Assembly (NCBI RefSeq): GCF_900101445.1
Contig: NZ_FNKE01000001.1
Location: 744,001 to 808,000, forward strand
Length of the DNA stretch: 64,000 bases
Source: Streptococcus equinus
GTDB lineage: Bacteria; Bacillota; Bacilli; Lactobacillales; Streptococcaceae
Direction: 5' to 3'
In this document: positions 36,947-47,500 of the stretch, one piece after another
Numbering within the stretch: the first letter of the stretch is position 1
How the letters are laid out: each line of letters opens with the position of its first letter
Program-made: the position numbers and the translations under genes
The notes under the pieces: generated by a model
What the model saw: the letters and a program-made list of their open reading frames with translations, nothing else
What the model was told of the DNA's origin: nothing
The model's database searches: none

Positions 36947-39082
36947 GTGAAAAAAATGAAACAAATTATCTCTCACGTGGTGAATACACGTTTGGGATTT
37001 ATTTTGACACTTTTAGTCTTGTATTGGCTAAAAACTATGTGGGCTTATCACGTTGACTTTAGTCTTGGACTAGAGAATCCGTATCAACTTTTACTCTCAC
37101 TTATCAATCCTATTCCACTAGGATTGCTTCTACTCGGATTAAGCCTTTATATTAAGAGAACGCGTGTTTTTTATATCGTTAGTTGGATTATCTACACAAT
37201 ATTAAATCTTCTACTTATTTCCAACGCGATTTATTTCCGTGAATTTTCGGACTTCATTACTGTAAGTGCTATGCTAGCAAGTAGTAAAGTTTCTGCTGGT
37301 CTTGGTGATTCAGCTGTAAATTTGCTACGTGTGTGGGATATTATTTACATTATTGATTACATCGTTCTTCTTGCTCTATTTGCTACTAAGAAAATCAAAG
37401 TTGATAATCGTCCATTTAACAAACGCGCAAGCTTTGCTATTACGGCATTATCAACTCTATTCTTTTCAATTAATCTTTTCATGGCCGAAATCGATCGACC
37501 TGAATTGTTAACTCGTGGTTTTTCAAATGTTTATGTAGTTCGAGCACTTGGCTTGCCATCATTTACAGCCTATAGTGCTAACCAAACCTATCAAACAGAA
37601 AAAGTTCGTAGCGAAGCCACTGCTTCTGATTTAAAAGAAGCTAAAGAATATGTGTCAGAGCATTACGCAGCACCAAATTCAAAATATTTTGGTATTGCTA
37701 AAGGACGAAACGTCATTGTTATCCACTTAGAAAGTTTCCAACAATTTTTGATTGATTACCATTTGCAAGTTGACGGAAAATCATATGAAGTCACTCCGTT
37801 CTTAAACTCGCTATATCACTCAAATTCAACACTAGCTTTCTCAAACTTCTTCCACCAAGTTAAAGCCGGTAAAACATCTGATGCTGAAACCTTGATGGAA
37901 ACGTCATTATTTGGTCTTAGCAGTGGTTCATACCTTGTTAACTACGGCGGAACAAATACTGCTTACGCTGCCCCATCAATCCTCGGACAAACTGGTGATT
38001 ACACAAGCGCCGTTTTCCACGGTAATGTCGGTACCTTCTGGAACCGTAACAATGCCTATAAACAATGGGGCTACAATTACTTCTTTGATTCATCATATTT
38101 CACAAAACAAAACAGTGAAAACTCATTCCAATATGGATTGAACGACAAATACATGTTCGCTGACTCAATTAAATACCTTGAGCACATGCAACAACCTTTC
38201 TATACTAAGTTTATTACTGTAAGTAACCACTACCCATACTCAAGTTTAGCTGGTAATTCTGATGAAGAAGGTTTCCCATTAGCTAAAACCGATGATGAAA
38301 CAATTAATGGTTACTTCGCAACTGCTAACTACTTAGATTCTGCTGTCAAAGCTTTCTTTGATTATTTGAAAGCATCTGGTTTATATGATAATTCAATTAT
38401 TGTCCTCTATGGTGACCATTACGGTATTTCAAATTCAAGAAATACCGACTTAGCGCCACTTCTTGGAAAAGACTCTGAAACTTGGACAGGTTATGACAAC
38501 GCTATGTTACAACGTGTTCCTTACATGATTCACATTCCAGGATTTACCGAAGGACATATCAGCAACACCTTTGGTGGTGAAGTTGATAATTTGCCAACGC
38601 TTCTACACTTGCTAGGTATCGATACAAGCAACTACGTCCAACTTGGACAAGACTTGCTTTCTAGCGATAATAAACAAATCGTAGCCTTTAGAACATCAGG
38701 CGATTATGTGACACCAACTTATACAAGTTATAGCGGTCGTCTCTACTACACTGACTCTGGTCAAGAAATTACAAACCCTGATGAAAACACTCAAGCAGCA
38801 ACCAAAGCTATTCGCGATGCTGTTGCTAAACAACTTTCTGTCAGCGACGAAGTTCAAACTGGTGACCTACTTCGATTTGATAAGAATGGTCTAAAAGAAG
38901 TCGATAGTTCTTCAATTTCTTATACACATTCTCTTAAAACACTTAAATCAATCGAGAAAAAACGCGGTGACGAGTCAACTAGTCTATATAGCGAAAATGG
39001 TGACGAATCAACAGTTGACCTCTTCAAAGCACCAAGCTACATGCAACTTCACGAAAGTTCAAGTAGCTCAAGCTCTGAATAG
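36947..39082 (+). CDS. ltaS: Lipoteichoic acid synthase-like protein (LtaS family)
   Basis: This 711-residue protein has five membrane segments (about 14-32, 43-70, 75-95, 128-148, 163-181) and an extracellular sulfatase-fold domain. Metal/catalytic residues: Glu262 in H-L-E-S-F, nucleophile Thr310 in G-K-T-S-D-A-E, and Y-G-D-H-Y near 485. It polymerises glycerol phosphate from phosphatidylglycerol onto a lipid anchor outside the membrane. The Ser-rich C-terminal tail (QLHESSSSSSSE) is unusual. The start is a GTG at 36947. A strong terminator follows. The prophage lies directly upstream but leaves the promoter in place. Confidence 0.92.
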   Translation: MKKMKQIISHVVNTRLGFILTLLVLYWLKTMWAYHVDFSLGLENPYQLLLSLINPIPLGLLLLGLSLYIKRTRVFYIVSWIIYTILNLLLISNAIYFREFSDFITVSAMLASSKVSAGLGDSAVNLLRVWDIIYIIDYIVLLALFATKKIKVDNRPFNKRASFAITALSTLFFSINLFMAEIDRPELLTRGFSNVYVVRALGLPSFTAYSANQTYQTEKVRSEATASDLKEAKEYVSEHYAAPNSKYFGIAKGRNVIVIHLESFQQFLIDYHLQVDGKSYEVTPFLNSLYHSNSTLAFSNFFHQVKAGKTSDAETLMETSLFGLSSGSYLVNYGGTNTAYAAPSILGQTGDYTSAVFHGNVGTFWNRNNAYKQWGYNYFFDSSYFTKQNSENSFQYGLNDKYMFADSIKYLEHMQQPFYTKFITVSNHYPYSSLAGNSDEEGFPLAKTDDETINGYFATANYLDSAVKAFFDYLKASGLYDNSIIVLYGDHYGISNSRNTDLAPLLGKDSETWTGYDNAMLQRVPYMIHIPGFTEGHISNTFGGEVDNLPTLLHLLGIDTSNYVQLGQDLLSSDNKQIVAFRTSGDYVTPTYTSYSGRLYYTDSGQEITNPDENTQAATKAIRDAVAKQLSVSDEVQTGDLLRFDKNGLKEVDSSSISYTHSLKTLKSIEKKRGDESTSLYSENGDESTVDLFKAPSYMQLHESSSSSSSE

Positions 39083-39093
39083 TACTCATAATC

Positions 39094-39128
39094 AAAAAAG
39101 TCTTGCTAGTTTTAGCAAGACTTTTTTG
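39094..39128 (+). terminator. Bidirectional terminator after ltaS
   Basis: AGTCTTGCTA-GTTT-TAGCAAGACT is flanked by A and T runs. It can end ltaS transcription to the right and any leftward transcript. The next 180 bases hold no gene that I can support. Confidence 0.9.
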
Positions 39129-39307
39129 ATACCTTCATTTTTAAGTTTTGTCAAAATTCATCAAATGCACGTTGAATAAATAACAATACTTTCATTGTAC
39201 AACTAGCTCTTAGGGCAGCCATTTTGCCTCTCCTATTGCTCTAATTTCAGCACTGATCAAATTTTATACTAAATCTATAAACTATTAAATTAGAGGTATA
39301 AAGACAA

Positions 39308-39333
39308 GAAAAAAGACTAACCAAAGGTTAGCC
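39308..39333 (-). terminator. Terminator of the infC-rpmI-rplT operon
   Basis: On the minus strand GGCTAACC-TTT-GGTTAGTC is followed by TTTTTT. It stands 13 bases after the rplT stop. Confidence 0.88.
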
Positions 39334-39345
39334 TTTTATTAATTC

Positions 39346-39705
39346 TTATTTACCAAGTTTAGCTTTAGCTGCATCTGCAAGAGCTGTGAAAGCTGCTGCA
39401 TCGTTAACTGCTAAATCAGCAAGCATTTTACGGTTAACTTCGATTTCAGCCAATTTCAAACCGTGCATCAATTGTGAGTATGACAAACCGTTCATACGAG
39501 CTGCCGCATTGATACGAGTGATCCAAAGTTTACGGAAATCACGTTTTTTCTGACGACGGTCACGGTATGCATAGTAGTAAGAGTTCATTACTTGTTCTTT
39601 TGCAGTACGGAACAAGATATGTTTTGCACCATAGTAACCTTTAGCAAGTTTCAATACACGTTTACGACGTTTGCGTGATACAACGCCACCTTTAACACGA
39701 GCCAT
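39346..39705 (-). CDS. rplT: 50S ribosomal protein L20
   Basis: This 119-residue, very basic protein begins [20 protein letters not shown] and contains the L20 hallmarks [19 protein letters not shown] and [11 protein letters not shown]20 is an early assembly protein binding 23S rRNA, and in Firmicutes it also represses its own operon by binding the leader upstream of infC. It is the last gene of the operon, followed by a terminator. Confidence 0.99.
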   Translation of the reverse strand: MARVKGGVVSRKRRKRVLKLAKGYYGAKHILFRTAKEQVMNSYYYAYRDRRQKKRDFRKLWITRINAAARMNGLSYSQLMHGLKLAEIEVNRKMLADLAVNDAAAFTALADAAKAKLGK

Positions 39706-39756
39706 TTATATTCTCCTCCAAATAATTCTTAATAATATCGAGTAATTGCTTTAGTC

Positions 39757-39957
39757 TTATTTAAGACCTGAAAGCATTGCTTTAATACGTTTGAAATCTC
39801 CTGAGTGCACCATAGCTGCTTTACGAAGATGACGACGTTGTTTTTTAGTTTTACCGTGGAAACGGTGTGAAGTAAATGCGCGGAAGCGTTTCAATCCACC
39901 AGAACCTGTACGTTTGAAACGTTTAGCTGATGCGCGGTGAGTTTTTTGTTTTGGCAT
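39757..39957 (-). CDS. rpmI: 50S ribosomal protein L35
   Basis: This 66-residue basic protein starts [20 protein letters not shown], the L35 signature, and has [16 protein letters not shown]. It lies between infC and rplT, as in nearly all Firmicutes. The gaps to both neighbours are about 40-50 bases with good ribosome sites. Confidence 0.99.
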   Translation of the reverse strand: MPKQKTHRASAKRFKRTGSGGLKRFRAFTSHRFHGKTKKQRRHLRKAAMVHSGDFKRIKAMLSGLK

Positions 39958-39995
39958 TTTAGAATTCTCCTCTTAAAATAGTTTAAAATTGACAA

Positions 39996-40526
39996 TTATT
40001 TCTTGTCTGGAATTGGAGCAAGTTGCATGAACATTTGACGTCCATCCATTTTAGCTCTTTGCTCAATAATAGCAATATCTTGCGTTCTTTCTGCAAATTC
40101 CGCCAATACCTTTGCTCCAATTTCTTTGTGAGTAATCATACGACCTCTAAAGCGAATTGAGACTTTCACTTTGTTTCCTTTTTCAAGGAATTTACGGCCG
40201 TTACGAAGTTTAGTCTCGAAGTCACCTCTATCGATAACTGGGCTAAGACGAACTTCTTTAACAGTCACAACGCTTTGTTTTTTACGTTGTTCCTTACGTT
40301 TCTTTTGATACTCAAATTTGAACTTTCCATAGTCCATAATTTTAGCAACAGGTGGCGTAGCTTGCGGTTGAATTAGAACCAAGTCAACATTAGCGTCATC
40401 AGCAATAGCTTGAGCTTCTGATAATGGTTTAATTCCTAGTTGTTCACCATCAAGACCAACGAGACGAACTTCGCGAACGCGGATTTCATCGTTAATGAAT
40501 AGATCTTTCTTAGCTATGATCTTCAC
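39996..40526 (-). CDS. infC: Translation initiation factor IF-3
   Basis: The protein (up to 176 residues) has both IF3 domains: [13 protein letters not shown] at the start, the linker [12 protein letters not shown] near 100 and the C-terminal [12 protein letters not shown]. No ATG is available. The GTG at 40526 is part of the AGAGGTG ribosome site, so the real start may be the ATC (40520) or ATA (40517) that follows. IF3 genes are known to use rare start codons for self-control, and this would fit. Confidence 0.97.
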   Translation of the reverse strand: MKIIAKKDLFINDEIRVREVRLVGLDGEQLGIKPLSEAQAIADDANVDLVLIQPQATPPVAKIMDYGKFKFEYQKKRKEQRKKQSVVTVKEVRLSPVIDRGDFETKLRNGRKFLEKGNKVKVSIRFRGRMITHKEIGAKVLAEFAERTQDIAIIEQRAKMDGRQMFMQLAPIPDKK

Positions 40527-40534
40527 CTCTTTAT

Positions 40535-40690
40535 TTTTTTAGAGAAAAACGAAACGGACTTGATAAATCAAGCCCGCACACACGTAATATTCCAATCGGA
40601 ATCTTTGACATGTTGGGCCAGACAACCGTAGTCGCAAGGCGAGAAGTTCTCACTTCTGCTTTTCTCATTGATTATATTCTATCACAGAGA
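40535..40690 (-). promoter_or_regulatory. L20-type leader of infC-rpmI-rplT with attenuator
   Basis: On the minus strand a -10 TATAAT (near 40673-40678) is followed by about 120 bases of leader ending in the hairpin GGACTTGA-type stem (CGGGCTTGAT-TT-ATCAAGTCCG) and TTTCGTTTTT. This is the standard layout of the L20 autoregulatory leader in low-GC Gram-positives, where L20 binding favours termination. Confidence 0.8.
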
Positions 40691-41371
40691 CTAATCCAAG
40701 TCAATGATTTTTTCCGCTTTTTCTTGAATAAATTTCACAACACCATCAATATCAACACCAGTTGTATCAAATGTGATGGCATCTTCTGCTGCTTTTAATG
40801 GTGATACCTTACGATGACTATCTTTGTAATCACGCTCTGCAATTTCACGTTTAAGCGTTTCAAAATCTGTTTCAATTCCTTTTTCTTGATTTTCTTTGAA
40901 ACGACGTTCCGCACGTTCTTCAACAGAAGCAATCAAAAAGATCTTAAGTTCAGCATCTGGTAAAACAACCGTACCAATATCACGTCCATCCATGATAATA
41001 GCACCGTTTTTAGCAATACGGCGTTGTTGTTCGACAAGTTCTTCACGAACTTCTGGAATAGCTGCTACCCATGACACGTTATTTGTCACGTCATTTTGAC
41101 GAATAGCGAGAGTAACATCTTTATCCCCAACAAATACTGTTTGACTGCCATCTTCTGCTCGACCAAATGACACAGGGTTATTGGCCAACGCTTTTAAAAT
41201 ATCTTCTACATTATCTTCTGATAATTTATTTTGTAACGCTAAGTAAGTTGCTGAACGGTACATTGCTCCAGTATCAAGATAAGTATAGCCAAGATTTTTA
41301 GCAATAATCTTGGCTACTGTACTTTTACCACTTGAAGCAGGACCATCAATCGCAATTCTAATTGATTTCAT
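40691..41371 (-). CDS. cmk: Cytidylate kinase
   Basis: This 226-residue protein has Walker [10 protein letters not shown] at residues 10-18, the NMP-binding D-T-G-A-M-Y-R near 35 and [11 protein letters not shown] near 105-115, and the lid with R-A-E-R-R near 140. It phosphorylates CMP and dCMP to diphosphates. The gene ends at the infC promoter region and follows a LysM protein gene by 14 bases. Confidence 0.98.
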   Translation of the reverse strand: MKSIRIAIDGPASSGKSTVAKIIAKNLGYTYLDTGAMYRSATYLALQNKLSEDNVEDILKALANNPVSFGRAEDGSQTVFVGDKDVTLAIRQNDVTNNVSWVAAIPEVREELVEQQRRIAKNGAIIMDGRDIGTVVLPDAELKIFLIASVEERAERRFKENQEKGIETDFETLKREIAERDYKDSHRKVSPLKAAEDAITFDTTGVDIDGVVKFIQEKAEKIIDLD

Positions 41372-41385
41372 GATTCCTTTTCTTC

Positions 41386-41868
41386 CTAATTAATGTGTAC
41401 TTCGTCTCCAGGATTTGCATACCAGTATCCTGAAGTCATGTGGTCAGGATTGAGCTCATAGAGTTTATCAACTGAAATTCCTGCACGCGCAGCAATTGAC
41501 GCTGCTCCTTCACCAGACATAACTGTAATAGTATCCCCATTACCTTCACTTGATGACTCAGTTGTATCACTTGAACTAGCATCTGTAGATGCAGCTTCTG
41601 TTGATTCTTGTGAGCTTTCTGAACTTGTTGCTTCAGATGAAGAAACAACACTAGATGAAGCGCCATAAAAATTAGATGTTTCTGACGCTTTATCACCACC
41701 ACGATTTGAAGTGTAAAAAACAACAAACAAAATCGCAACAACAATAACAAAGAAAACACTCAATAAAGCTGTTAACAAAGGTGTACTAATAACTGAACCT
41801 TTTGTTTTACGGCTAATTCTGATTTCGTTGTCATCGACTACTTTTTCTTCCCATGGTTGTTTTGCCAT
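41386..41868 (-). CDS. LysM-domain surface protein (SAG1386/EF1546 type)
   Basis: This 160-residue protein has a short cytoplasmic N-terminus, one membrane helix (about 29-52), a Ser/Thr/Glu-rich wall-spanning linker (60-108) and a C-terminal LysM module ([27 protein letters not shown]). It should bind peptidoglycan while anchored in the membrane. The arrangement with cmk downstream and a ferredoxin gene divergently upstream is typical of streptococci. Confidence 0.92.
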   Translation of the reverse strand: MAKQPWEEKVVDDNEIRISRKTKGSVISTPLLTALLSVFFVIVVAILFVVFYTSNRGGDKASETSNFYGASSSVVSSSEATSSESSQESTEAASTDASSSDTTESSSEGNGDTITVMSGEGAASIAARAGISVDKLYELNPDHMTSGYWYANPGDEVHIN

Positions 41869-41912
41869 AATGTCCCCTTGTTAAATATATCAATTCATAT
41901 TACAATAATAAC

Positions 41913-42107
41913 ATGAAAGTATCAATAATTCCTGAAAGATGTATCGCCTGTGGCCTCTGCCAAACCTATTCTAATCGTTTTGATTATCATGATGATGGCA
42001 TTGTAAAATTTGCCGATTCTGATTCATTAGAACAAACAATTCCTGATTCAGACAAAGACACCCTTCTTGCTGTCAAATCTTGTCCAACCAAAGCTCTTAC
42101 TATTTAG
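41913..42107 (+). CDS. Ferredoxin (single [4Fe-4S] cluster)
   Basis: This 64-residue protein has Cys10, Cys13 and Cys16 in C-I-A-C-G-L-C and Cys57 in S-C-P-T-K-A, enough for one [4Fe-4S] cluster. It is an acidic electron carrier of the 4Fe type. It is transcribed divergently from the LysM gene and converges with the EbsA-like gene, overlapping its 3' end by 8 bases. The terminator AGCTCTTACTA-TTT-TAGTAGGAGCT with a T run (about 42091-42121) overlaps both gene ends. Confidence 0.95.
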   Translation: MKVSIIPERCIACGLCQTYSNRFDYHDDGIVKFADSDSLEQTIPDSDKDTLLAVKSCPTKALTI

Positions 42108-42588
42108 TAGGAGCTTTTTTCTTAGACTTATAAGCTTCAAAATAATCAAGTTTTATAAAATTATCCGTCAATTCAACAGTACCTCGAAAATCAGGATGAA
42201 CGGCAAGAGCATCCAAGAAATATTTCTTAGGCCATTTGCGCATGTAAAAAATTCTATCTGCTTGATTTTTAATTTTCAAAATTAAACCTGATCTATTGAC
42301 TTCAATTTTTTCAATCTGTGCAATCGCAACCCTTGATTTTTTAAATGGGTTCAGTGATACAATTCGAAGTTTCCCATCTTCTTCAATAACGAAATAACGA
42401 TGGAATCCTAACCCAACTAAAATGATAAAGGCAGCAAATAAAACAAAGAATTGACTTGGTATTTTTGTCCGCTCAAATAATAATGACAAGCCGATAAACA
42501 TCGGAACCATTGCAATTGACCAATAAATAATTGACCAAGATAGTTCTGGTTGCCAATGATATCGAATCTTTCCAAAGATTTTAATCAT
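42100..42588 (-). CDS. EbsA-like membrane protein
   Basis: This 162-residue protein starts at ATG 42588 (MIKIFGKIRYHWQPELSWSI) behind GGAGGACCGCA. Two membrane segments at about 18-40 and 48-66 are followed by a PH-like soluble part (Y-F-V-I-E-E-D-G-K-L-R-I-V-S-L-N-P-F-K-K-S). It matches the EbsA family in streptococci by size, layout and its place between pepT and ferredoxin. The role is unclear. Confidence 0.8.
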   Translation of the reverse strand: MIKIFGKIRYHWQPELSWSIIYWSIAMVPMFIGLSLLFERTKIPSQFFVLFAAFIILVGLGFHRYFVIEEDGKLRIVSLNPFKKSRVAIAQIEKIEVNRSGLILKIKNQADRIFYMRKWPKKYFLDALAVHPDFRGTVELTDNFIKLDYFEAYKSKKKAPTK

Positions 42589-42640
42589 TGCGGTCCTCCA
42601 TTTAGCTAATTCTAACAAATAAGGCTTAGATAAAGCTTAA

Positions 42641-43861
42641 TTATTTTTGAACGATTCCAATAATAACATCCACTGCTTTTTCCATTGTTTGAAGACTGAC
42701 AAATTCAAAGCGACCGTGCATGTTTTCCCCACCAGCAAACAAGTTTGGTGTTGGAATGCCCATAAATGAAATCTTAGAACCGTCTGTTCCACCACGAATT
42801 GGTTCGATAACTGGTGTAATGTCCAAATCTTCCATGACTTCTTTAGCTAATTCAACTGAAGTCATATCTTTTTCAATGACTTTCTTCATGTTGTAGTATT
42901 GGTCATTGAGTGTGATAAGAACACAGTCTTTACCAAGTTCAGCGTTCATCTTATCAGCGATTTCTTGAACTAATTTTTTACGATTTTCAAATGATTCATC
43001 TTCAAAATCACGAATAATGTATGAACTATGTGCTTTTTCAACAGCGCCTTCCATACCATGTAAATGGAAGAATCCTTCATAACCTTCTGTTTTTTCTGGG
43101 CGATCAGCTTCTGGTAATTGATTGTGGAAATCAATAGCTAATTGCAAAGCATTAATCATTTGATTTTTAGCAGTACCAGGGTGAACATTACGTCCCATGA
43201 AATCAATCTCTAAACTTGCAGCGCTAAATGTTTCGTATTGAAGTTCGCCAAGTGGACCACCATCAACAGTGTAAGCAAAATCAACATTGAAATCATCAAC
43301 ATCAAATTTATTAGCCCCAACACCAATTTCTTCATCAGGTCCAAAACCGACACGAATTTCACCGTGCTTAATCTCAGGATGAGCAACCAAATACTCAATC
43401 GCAGTCATGATTTCAGCAATACCAGATTTATCATCTGAACCAAGAAGAGTTGTTCCGTCAGTTGTTACCAAAGTTTGTCCAAGGTAGTTATTCAAATTTG
43501 GAAACTCTTCTGGTGAAAGTGCATAGCCAGATTGACCAAGTTCAATAGAACCGCCAGCATAATTTTCGATAATTTGTGGGCTGATTCCTTCAGCATTAAA
43601 ATCGGCTGTATCCATGTGAGCAATAAAACCAATTTTACGTGTTTTAGTTGAATCGTTAGCTGGTAATGTACCAACAAGATAACCATTTGTTAGATAATGC
43701 ACGTCTTGCAAACCAACAGACTCCATCTCAGGTTTCAAAACGTTCAAAGCAAAATCGACTTGAGTTTGAGTCGATGGCGTTGTTGTACTATCTGGATTAC
43801 TACGCGTATTAATCTTAACGTAGGTCAAAAAACGATTTAATAAGTTTTCGTAAGACATCAT
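42641..43861 (-). CDS. pepT: Peptidase T (tripeptide aminopeptidase)
   Basis: This 406-residue protein is an M20 metallopeptidase. Zinc-site motifs: [11 protein letters not shown] near 80, [11 protein letters not shown] near 140, G-P-D-E-E-I-G-V-G near 175, and T-V-D-G-G near 195. The dimerisation lid lies in the middle. It removes the N-terminal residue from tripeptides in the cytoplasm. The frame begins with two Met codons behind AGAGGTGA; either can start. Confidence 0.98.
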   Translation of the reverse strand: MMSYENLLNRFLTYVKINTRSNPDSTTTPSTQTQVDFALNVLKPEMESVGLQDVHYLTNGYLVGTLPANDSTKTRKIGFIAHMDTADFNAEGISPQIIENYAGGSIELGQSGYALSPEEFPNLNNYLGQTLVTTDGTTLLGSDDKSGIAEIMTAIEYLVAHPEIKHGEIRVGFGPDEEIGVGANKFDVDDFNVDFAYTVDGGPLGELQYETFSAASLEIDFMGRNVHPGTAKNQMINALQLAIDFHNQLPEADRPEKTEGYEGFFHLHGMEGAVEKAHSSYIIRDFEDESFENRKKLVQEIADKMNAELGKDCVLITLNDQYYNMKKVIEKDMTSVELAKEVMEDLDITPVIEPIRGGTDGSKISFMGIPTPNLFAGGENMHGRFEFVSLQTMEKAVDVIIGIVQK

Positions 43862-43904
43862 TCACCTCTATTTTTCTCGTTAACTATTATATCACATAAT
43901 CGGT

Positions 43905-43935
43905 TAAAAAAAACAACCCCAAGGGTTGTTTTTTA
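43905..43935 (-). terminator. Bidirectional terminator between lipoprotein gene and pepT
   Basis: AACAACCC-loop-GGGTTGTT is flanked by A and T runs on both sides. It ends transcription of the lipoprotein gene, so pepT must have its own promoter within the following 40 bases. Confidence 0.85.
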
Positions 43936-43963
43936 GGTCAGCTTCACTCAAAAATTGACAGCT

Positions 43964-44545
43964 TTATTGCGAAACGTGGTAGTATGCTTTGTTAGCTAAA
44001 TCGCCAGAATTAATATCAGCTGACGAAATCAAACGATCCTTTGAAATATCTGTTGGATCAGATTGACCATTCAAATAATCTGATGAAAAAACCGTATTAG
44101 CTGGGACAATATACAAGGTAACATTTGATCTTGCACCAGTCTGAACATCTAGTAATAGAATACCATTTTGATCGATATCTAAAATATTAGGTGTCATTCC
44201 TTCGGTAGCTAATCCAGTATTATTAAAGGTTAAAACATCTCCAGATGCATTTTGCCAATTTCCTGCCATCGTAGCATAGTCTGCTTTTAAAATGGCACCT
44301 GTATAAATTGGAGCAATCTCTTGTTCAACCTGTGTTGATGAAGCTTCGGTCGATGAAGGCTGACTTTCTAAAGAAACTGACGATGACGAAGCACTACTTT
44401 TACTTGAACTTGAAGATGTTACTTTAGTACTTGTTTTCGTTGCTGTTGAAGATCGTTTGCTATGATTATTGGTATGACTTGTACAAGCTGTCACCATGCA
44501 AAGTGACAAGACTAAAGCCAGAACAAGTTTTAAACTCTTTTTCAT
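43964..44545 (-). CDS. Ser-rich lipoprotein, DUF6287-like
   Basis: This 193-residue protein starts at ATG 44545 (MKKSLKLVLALVLSLCMVTA) with AAAAGGAGG upstream. A lipobox M-V-T-A-C places the lipidated Cys at residue 21. A Ser/Thr-rich linker (25-75) leads to a small domain (A-T-M-A-G-N-W-Q-N-A-S-G-D-V-L-T-F-N). It is encoded just after the GH25 hydrolase gene, so the two may be co-transcribed and act together at the cell surface. The binding role is not known. Confidence 0.78.
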   Translation of the reverse strand: MKKSLKLVLALVLSLCMVTACTSHTNNHSKRSSTATKTSTKVTSSSSSKSSASSSSVSLESQPSSTEASSTQVEQEIAPIYTGAILKADYATMAGNWQNASGDVLTFNNTGLATEGMTPNILDIDQNGILLLDVQTGARSNVTLYIVPANTVFSSDYLNGQSDPTDISKDRLISSADINSGDLANKAYYHVSQ

Positions 44546-44559
44546 CGCTATTCCTCCTT

Positions 44560-47500
44560 TTACCAAGTAAATCGACCTGTGTAATCAATACTTTCATCAA
44601 GAGCATGTGAGAGTTTTGGTGAAACACTCGTATACTGCCAAGCAGCTGTATTTGAATAATATGACAAAGATTTAGCTGATTCTTGATCTAAATAGGTATA
44701 TGCATACAAGTAATGCGCTACCCATAGATTTGACAAACCAAATTTAGCTGTGTTTAGTTTTCCACCTTTAGTATCCAACCAGCTTGCCATCGTGTAGTAA
44801 ACATTGTTACTGTAGCCAAGACGATTCATTTCATCTTTCCACGCTTGGGTATTACCATTAAGGTCACCGTTTAGCATGCTACGTTCTTCCATGTCATTGA
44901 CCATTGCCGTTGATCCTGAAAGTCCCATCGATTGCGCTACACGAACAAAATATTGTGCTTCTGCTCTTGCTTCTGCTGCTGTTTCATAATGAGAATAATG
45001 ATAAGCTGATACTCTCAAACCAGCTGCTTGCGCATTAGCGATTTGCGCCCTAGCATAAGGATTTGTGTAAGAAGTTCCTTCTGTTAACTTAACAACAACA
45101 CCCGTAATTCCTTGACTCTTCAAACGTTGATAGTCACTAACGGAAATGACACCATTATGGCTACTAATATCAATGAAATAAGACGGCGCGTGTTGGGCAG
45201 GCTCATCAGCATTCAAAGCATATTGCCCTAAGTTAAATCCTGAGGTTGTATTGTCTGTGAAATCAACATAAACGTGAACAGTATAGTTACCTTTGATGTA
45301 GCCATGATTTTTCTCATTAACCATGACAGTCACTACACCATCATACACATCAGAAGTTGTGTACCAATGAAGGTTAGATTGATTACTTTCTGACCAGACT
45401 GCAACACTAACTGATTTAATCTTCTTAGTGTATTCAGATTCAGCAATTCGAACTTTCAAAGTCCCATTGTTGGCATCATGATTTTGGACAGACACTGATG
45501 GATCAACAACATACTTATCTGTTGATAAATCAACACCGTTTGTCGATGATAAAGCTTCTAATGAATGACTAACTTGGCTTTGACCATAGATATGAATATT
45601 GTAATGGCCAGATTCAAAGTTATGTTCTTTAGGCGAGAAGGTTAAGATATAAGTCCCATCAGATTGTTTAGTAGCCTGATACCATTTAATATCATCTTGA
45701 CCGTTCAAACTTGTCCAAACTGGAATTGTAATACCAGTTACATACACTGGAACATTTGAAACAGTCACCTTAACTTTAACGTCGCTTTCTTTTGTAACTG
45801 TCGCTTTAATCTCTGGTTTCGGCACATTAATGCTTGTTGCACTGATACATGTCATTTGACCATTGATAACAGCGTAGGTATGGATAAGATATGTTCCATA
45901 ATCGCCAGTATATTTTGCTGTTAATTGACCATCTGATGGAACTTGATACCAGATAAGATCGTCTTGATCATTCTTAGCCGACCAAACCGCATGCATAACT
46001 TTTAAATTTGAGCTAACATCGCTCGGCATACTGATTTGAATACCATTCTGACCTAAACTTGCTTGAACCTTAACATCACCAAATTGGTAATCAGATTCAA
46101 AACGTGTTCCAAGCAAAGCTGTTTGACTATTTGTGACACGGCTATTTCCATAAACGTGAACATTGTAAGTACCAGCTTCAAGGTTATGAGTTGCTTCACT
46201 AAAAATAACATAGTATGAGCCATCAGCAGCTTTAGTAGCCTTATACCATTGAATGTCATCTTGACCATTCTTTTCAGTCCACGTTGGCACTTGAATACTA
46301 TCAATGTAAACCGGAACATCCGTAATTGTGACTTTATAGGTTGTTGGACTTTCTTTTGTAATTTTTGCTTTAGCACTTGGTCTTGGCACGTCAATACTTG
46401 TCGCACTGATACATGTCATTTGACCTTTAATCACAGCGTAAGTATGGATAAGATAAGTGCCATAATCACCAGTGTACTTAGCTGTCAGTTGACCATTAGC
46501 TGGAACTTTGTACCAAATCAAATCGTCTTGGTCATTTTTGGCTGACCAAACAGCATGGTAAACGGTCATATCTGAGCTAACATCACTTGGCATGCTGATG
46601 TGGATACCATTAGCGGTTAAAGTTGGTTGAACTTTAACATCACCAAACTGATAATCTCCTTGGAAACTTGTACCAGTAAGACCTATTAGCAAATTCGTAA
46701 CCGCACTTGTCCCATAAACGTGGACATTATATTTACCGCTTTCTAGGTTGTGCTCAGCGATACTAAAGGTTCTTGTAAAAGTGCCGTCAGAATTTTGAGT
46801 AGTACTATACCACTGAATATCATCCTGACCACCTTTTTCTGTCCAAGTTGGTAGTTGAATACTAGTGATGTAAGCTGGGATATCACTGACTGTCACTTTG
46901 TAAGTTGTGCCATCAACCTTTGTGATTGTCACCTTAGCACTTGGTTTTGGCACATCAATGGTACGACCGTTTAAGCCAATCATTTGACCATTGAGATTTT
47001 GGTAAGTATGGATATTGTATTTTCCGTATGAACCAGTGTATTTGGCTACGACATGTCCATTGCTATCAGCTGTGTACCAAATAAGATCATCTTGACCATT
47101 GACCTCAGACCAAACGGCAAACATGATTTTAGCACCTGCTGGAATAGCTTGATTATACTGAATATCAAAGCCTTTATTAGTCAAGGTCGCGCTGGTTACT
47201 TCTTTTACAACAGCTTTAGAAGCAGCTAATTGATTAATTACCTTTTGACTAGCAGCTTGAACAGCTGATGTTAAGACCTTTGACTCAGCAAGGTTTGACA
47301 ACGAAGTCTTATCAGAAACATGATCTGTTGTAGCATCAGATGATTGTGACTCTTGTACCGCTGAATTATCAACGTTATTCTCTTCAGAATTTCCTGCTGA
47401 TTCCTTATTATCTTCAGAAATTGAAGGATTAATCAGACTGGTTTGGTCATCGGCATTTTTTTCAGCTTCTTGACCATCAGCAATTGCTGAATCTTGCTTA

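Noticed and set aside
39129..39307. Gene or RNA between ltaS and rplT terminators
   Set aside because: Only short frames without ribosome sites and no clear secondary structure other than the two terminators were found.
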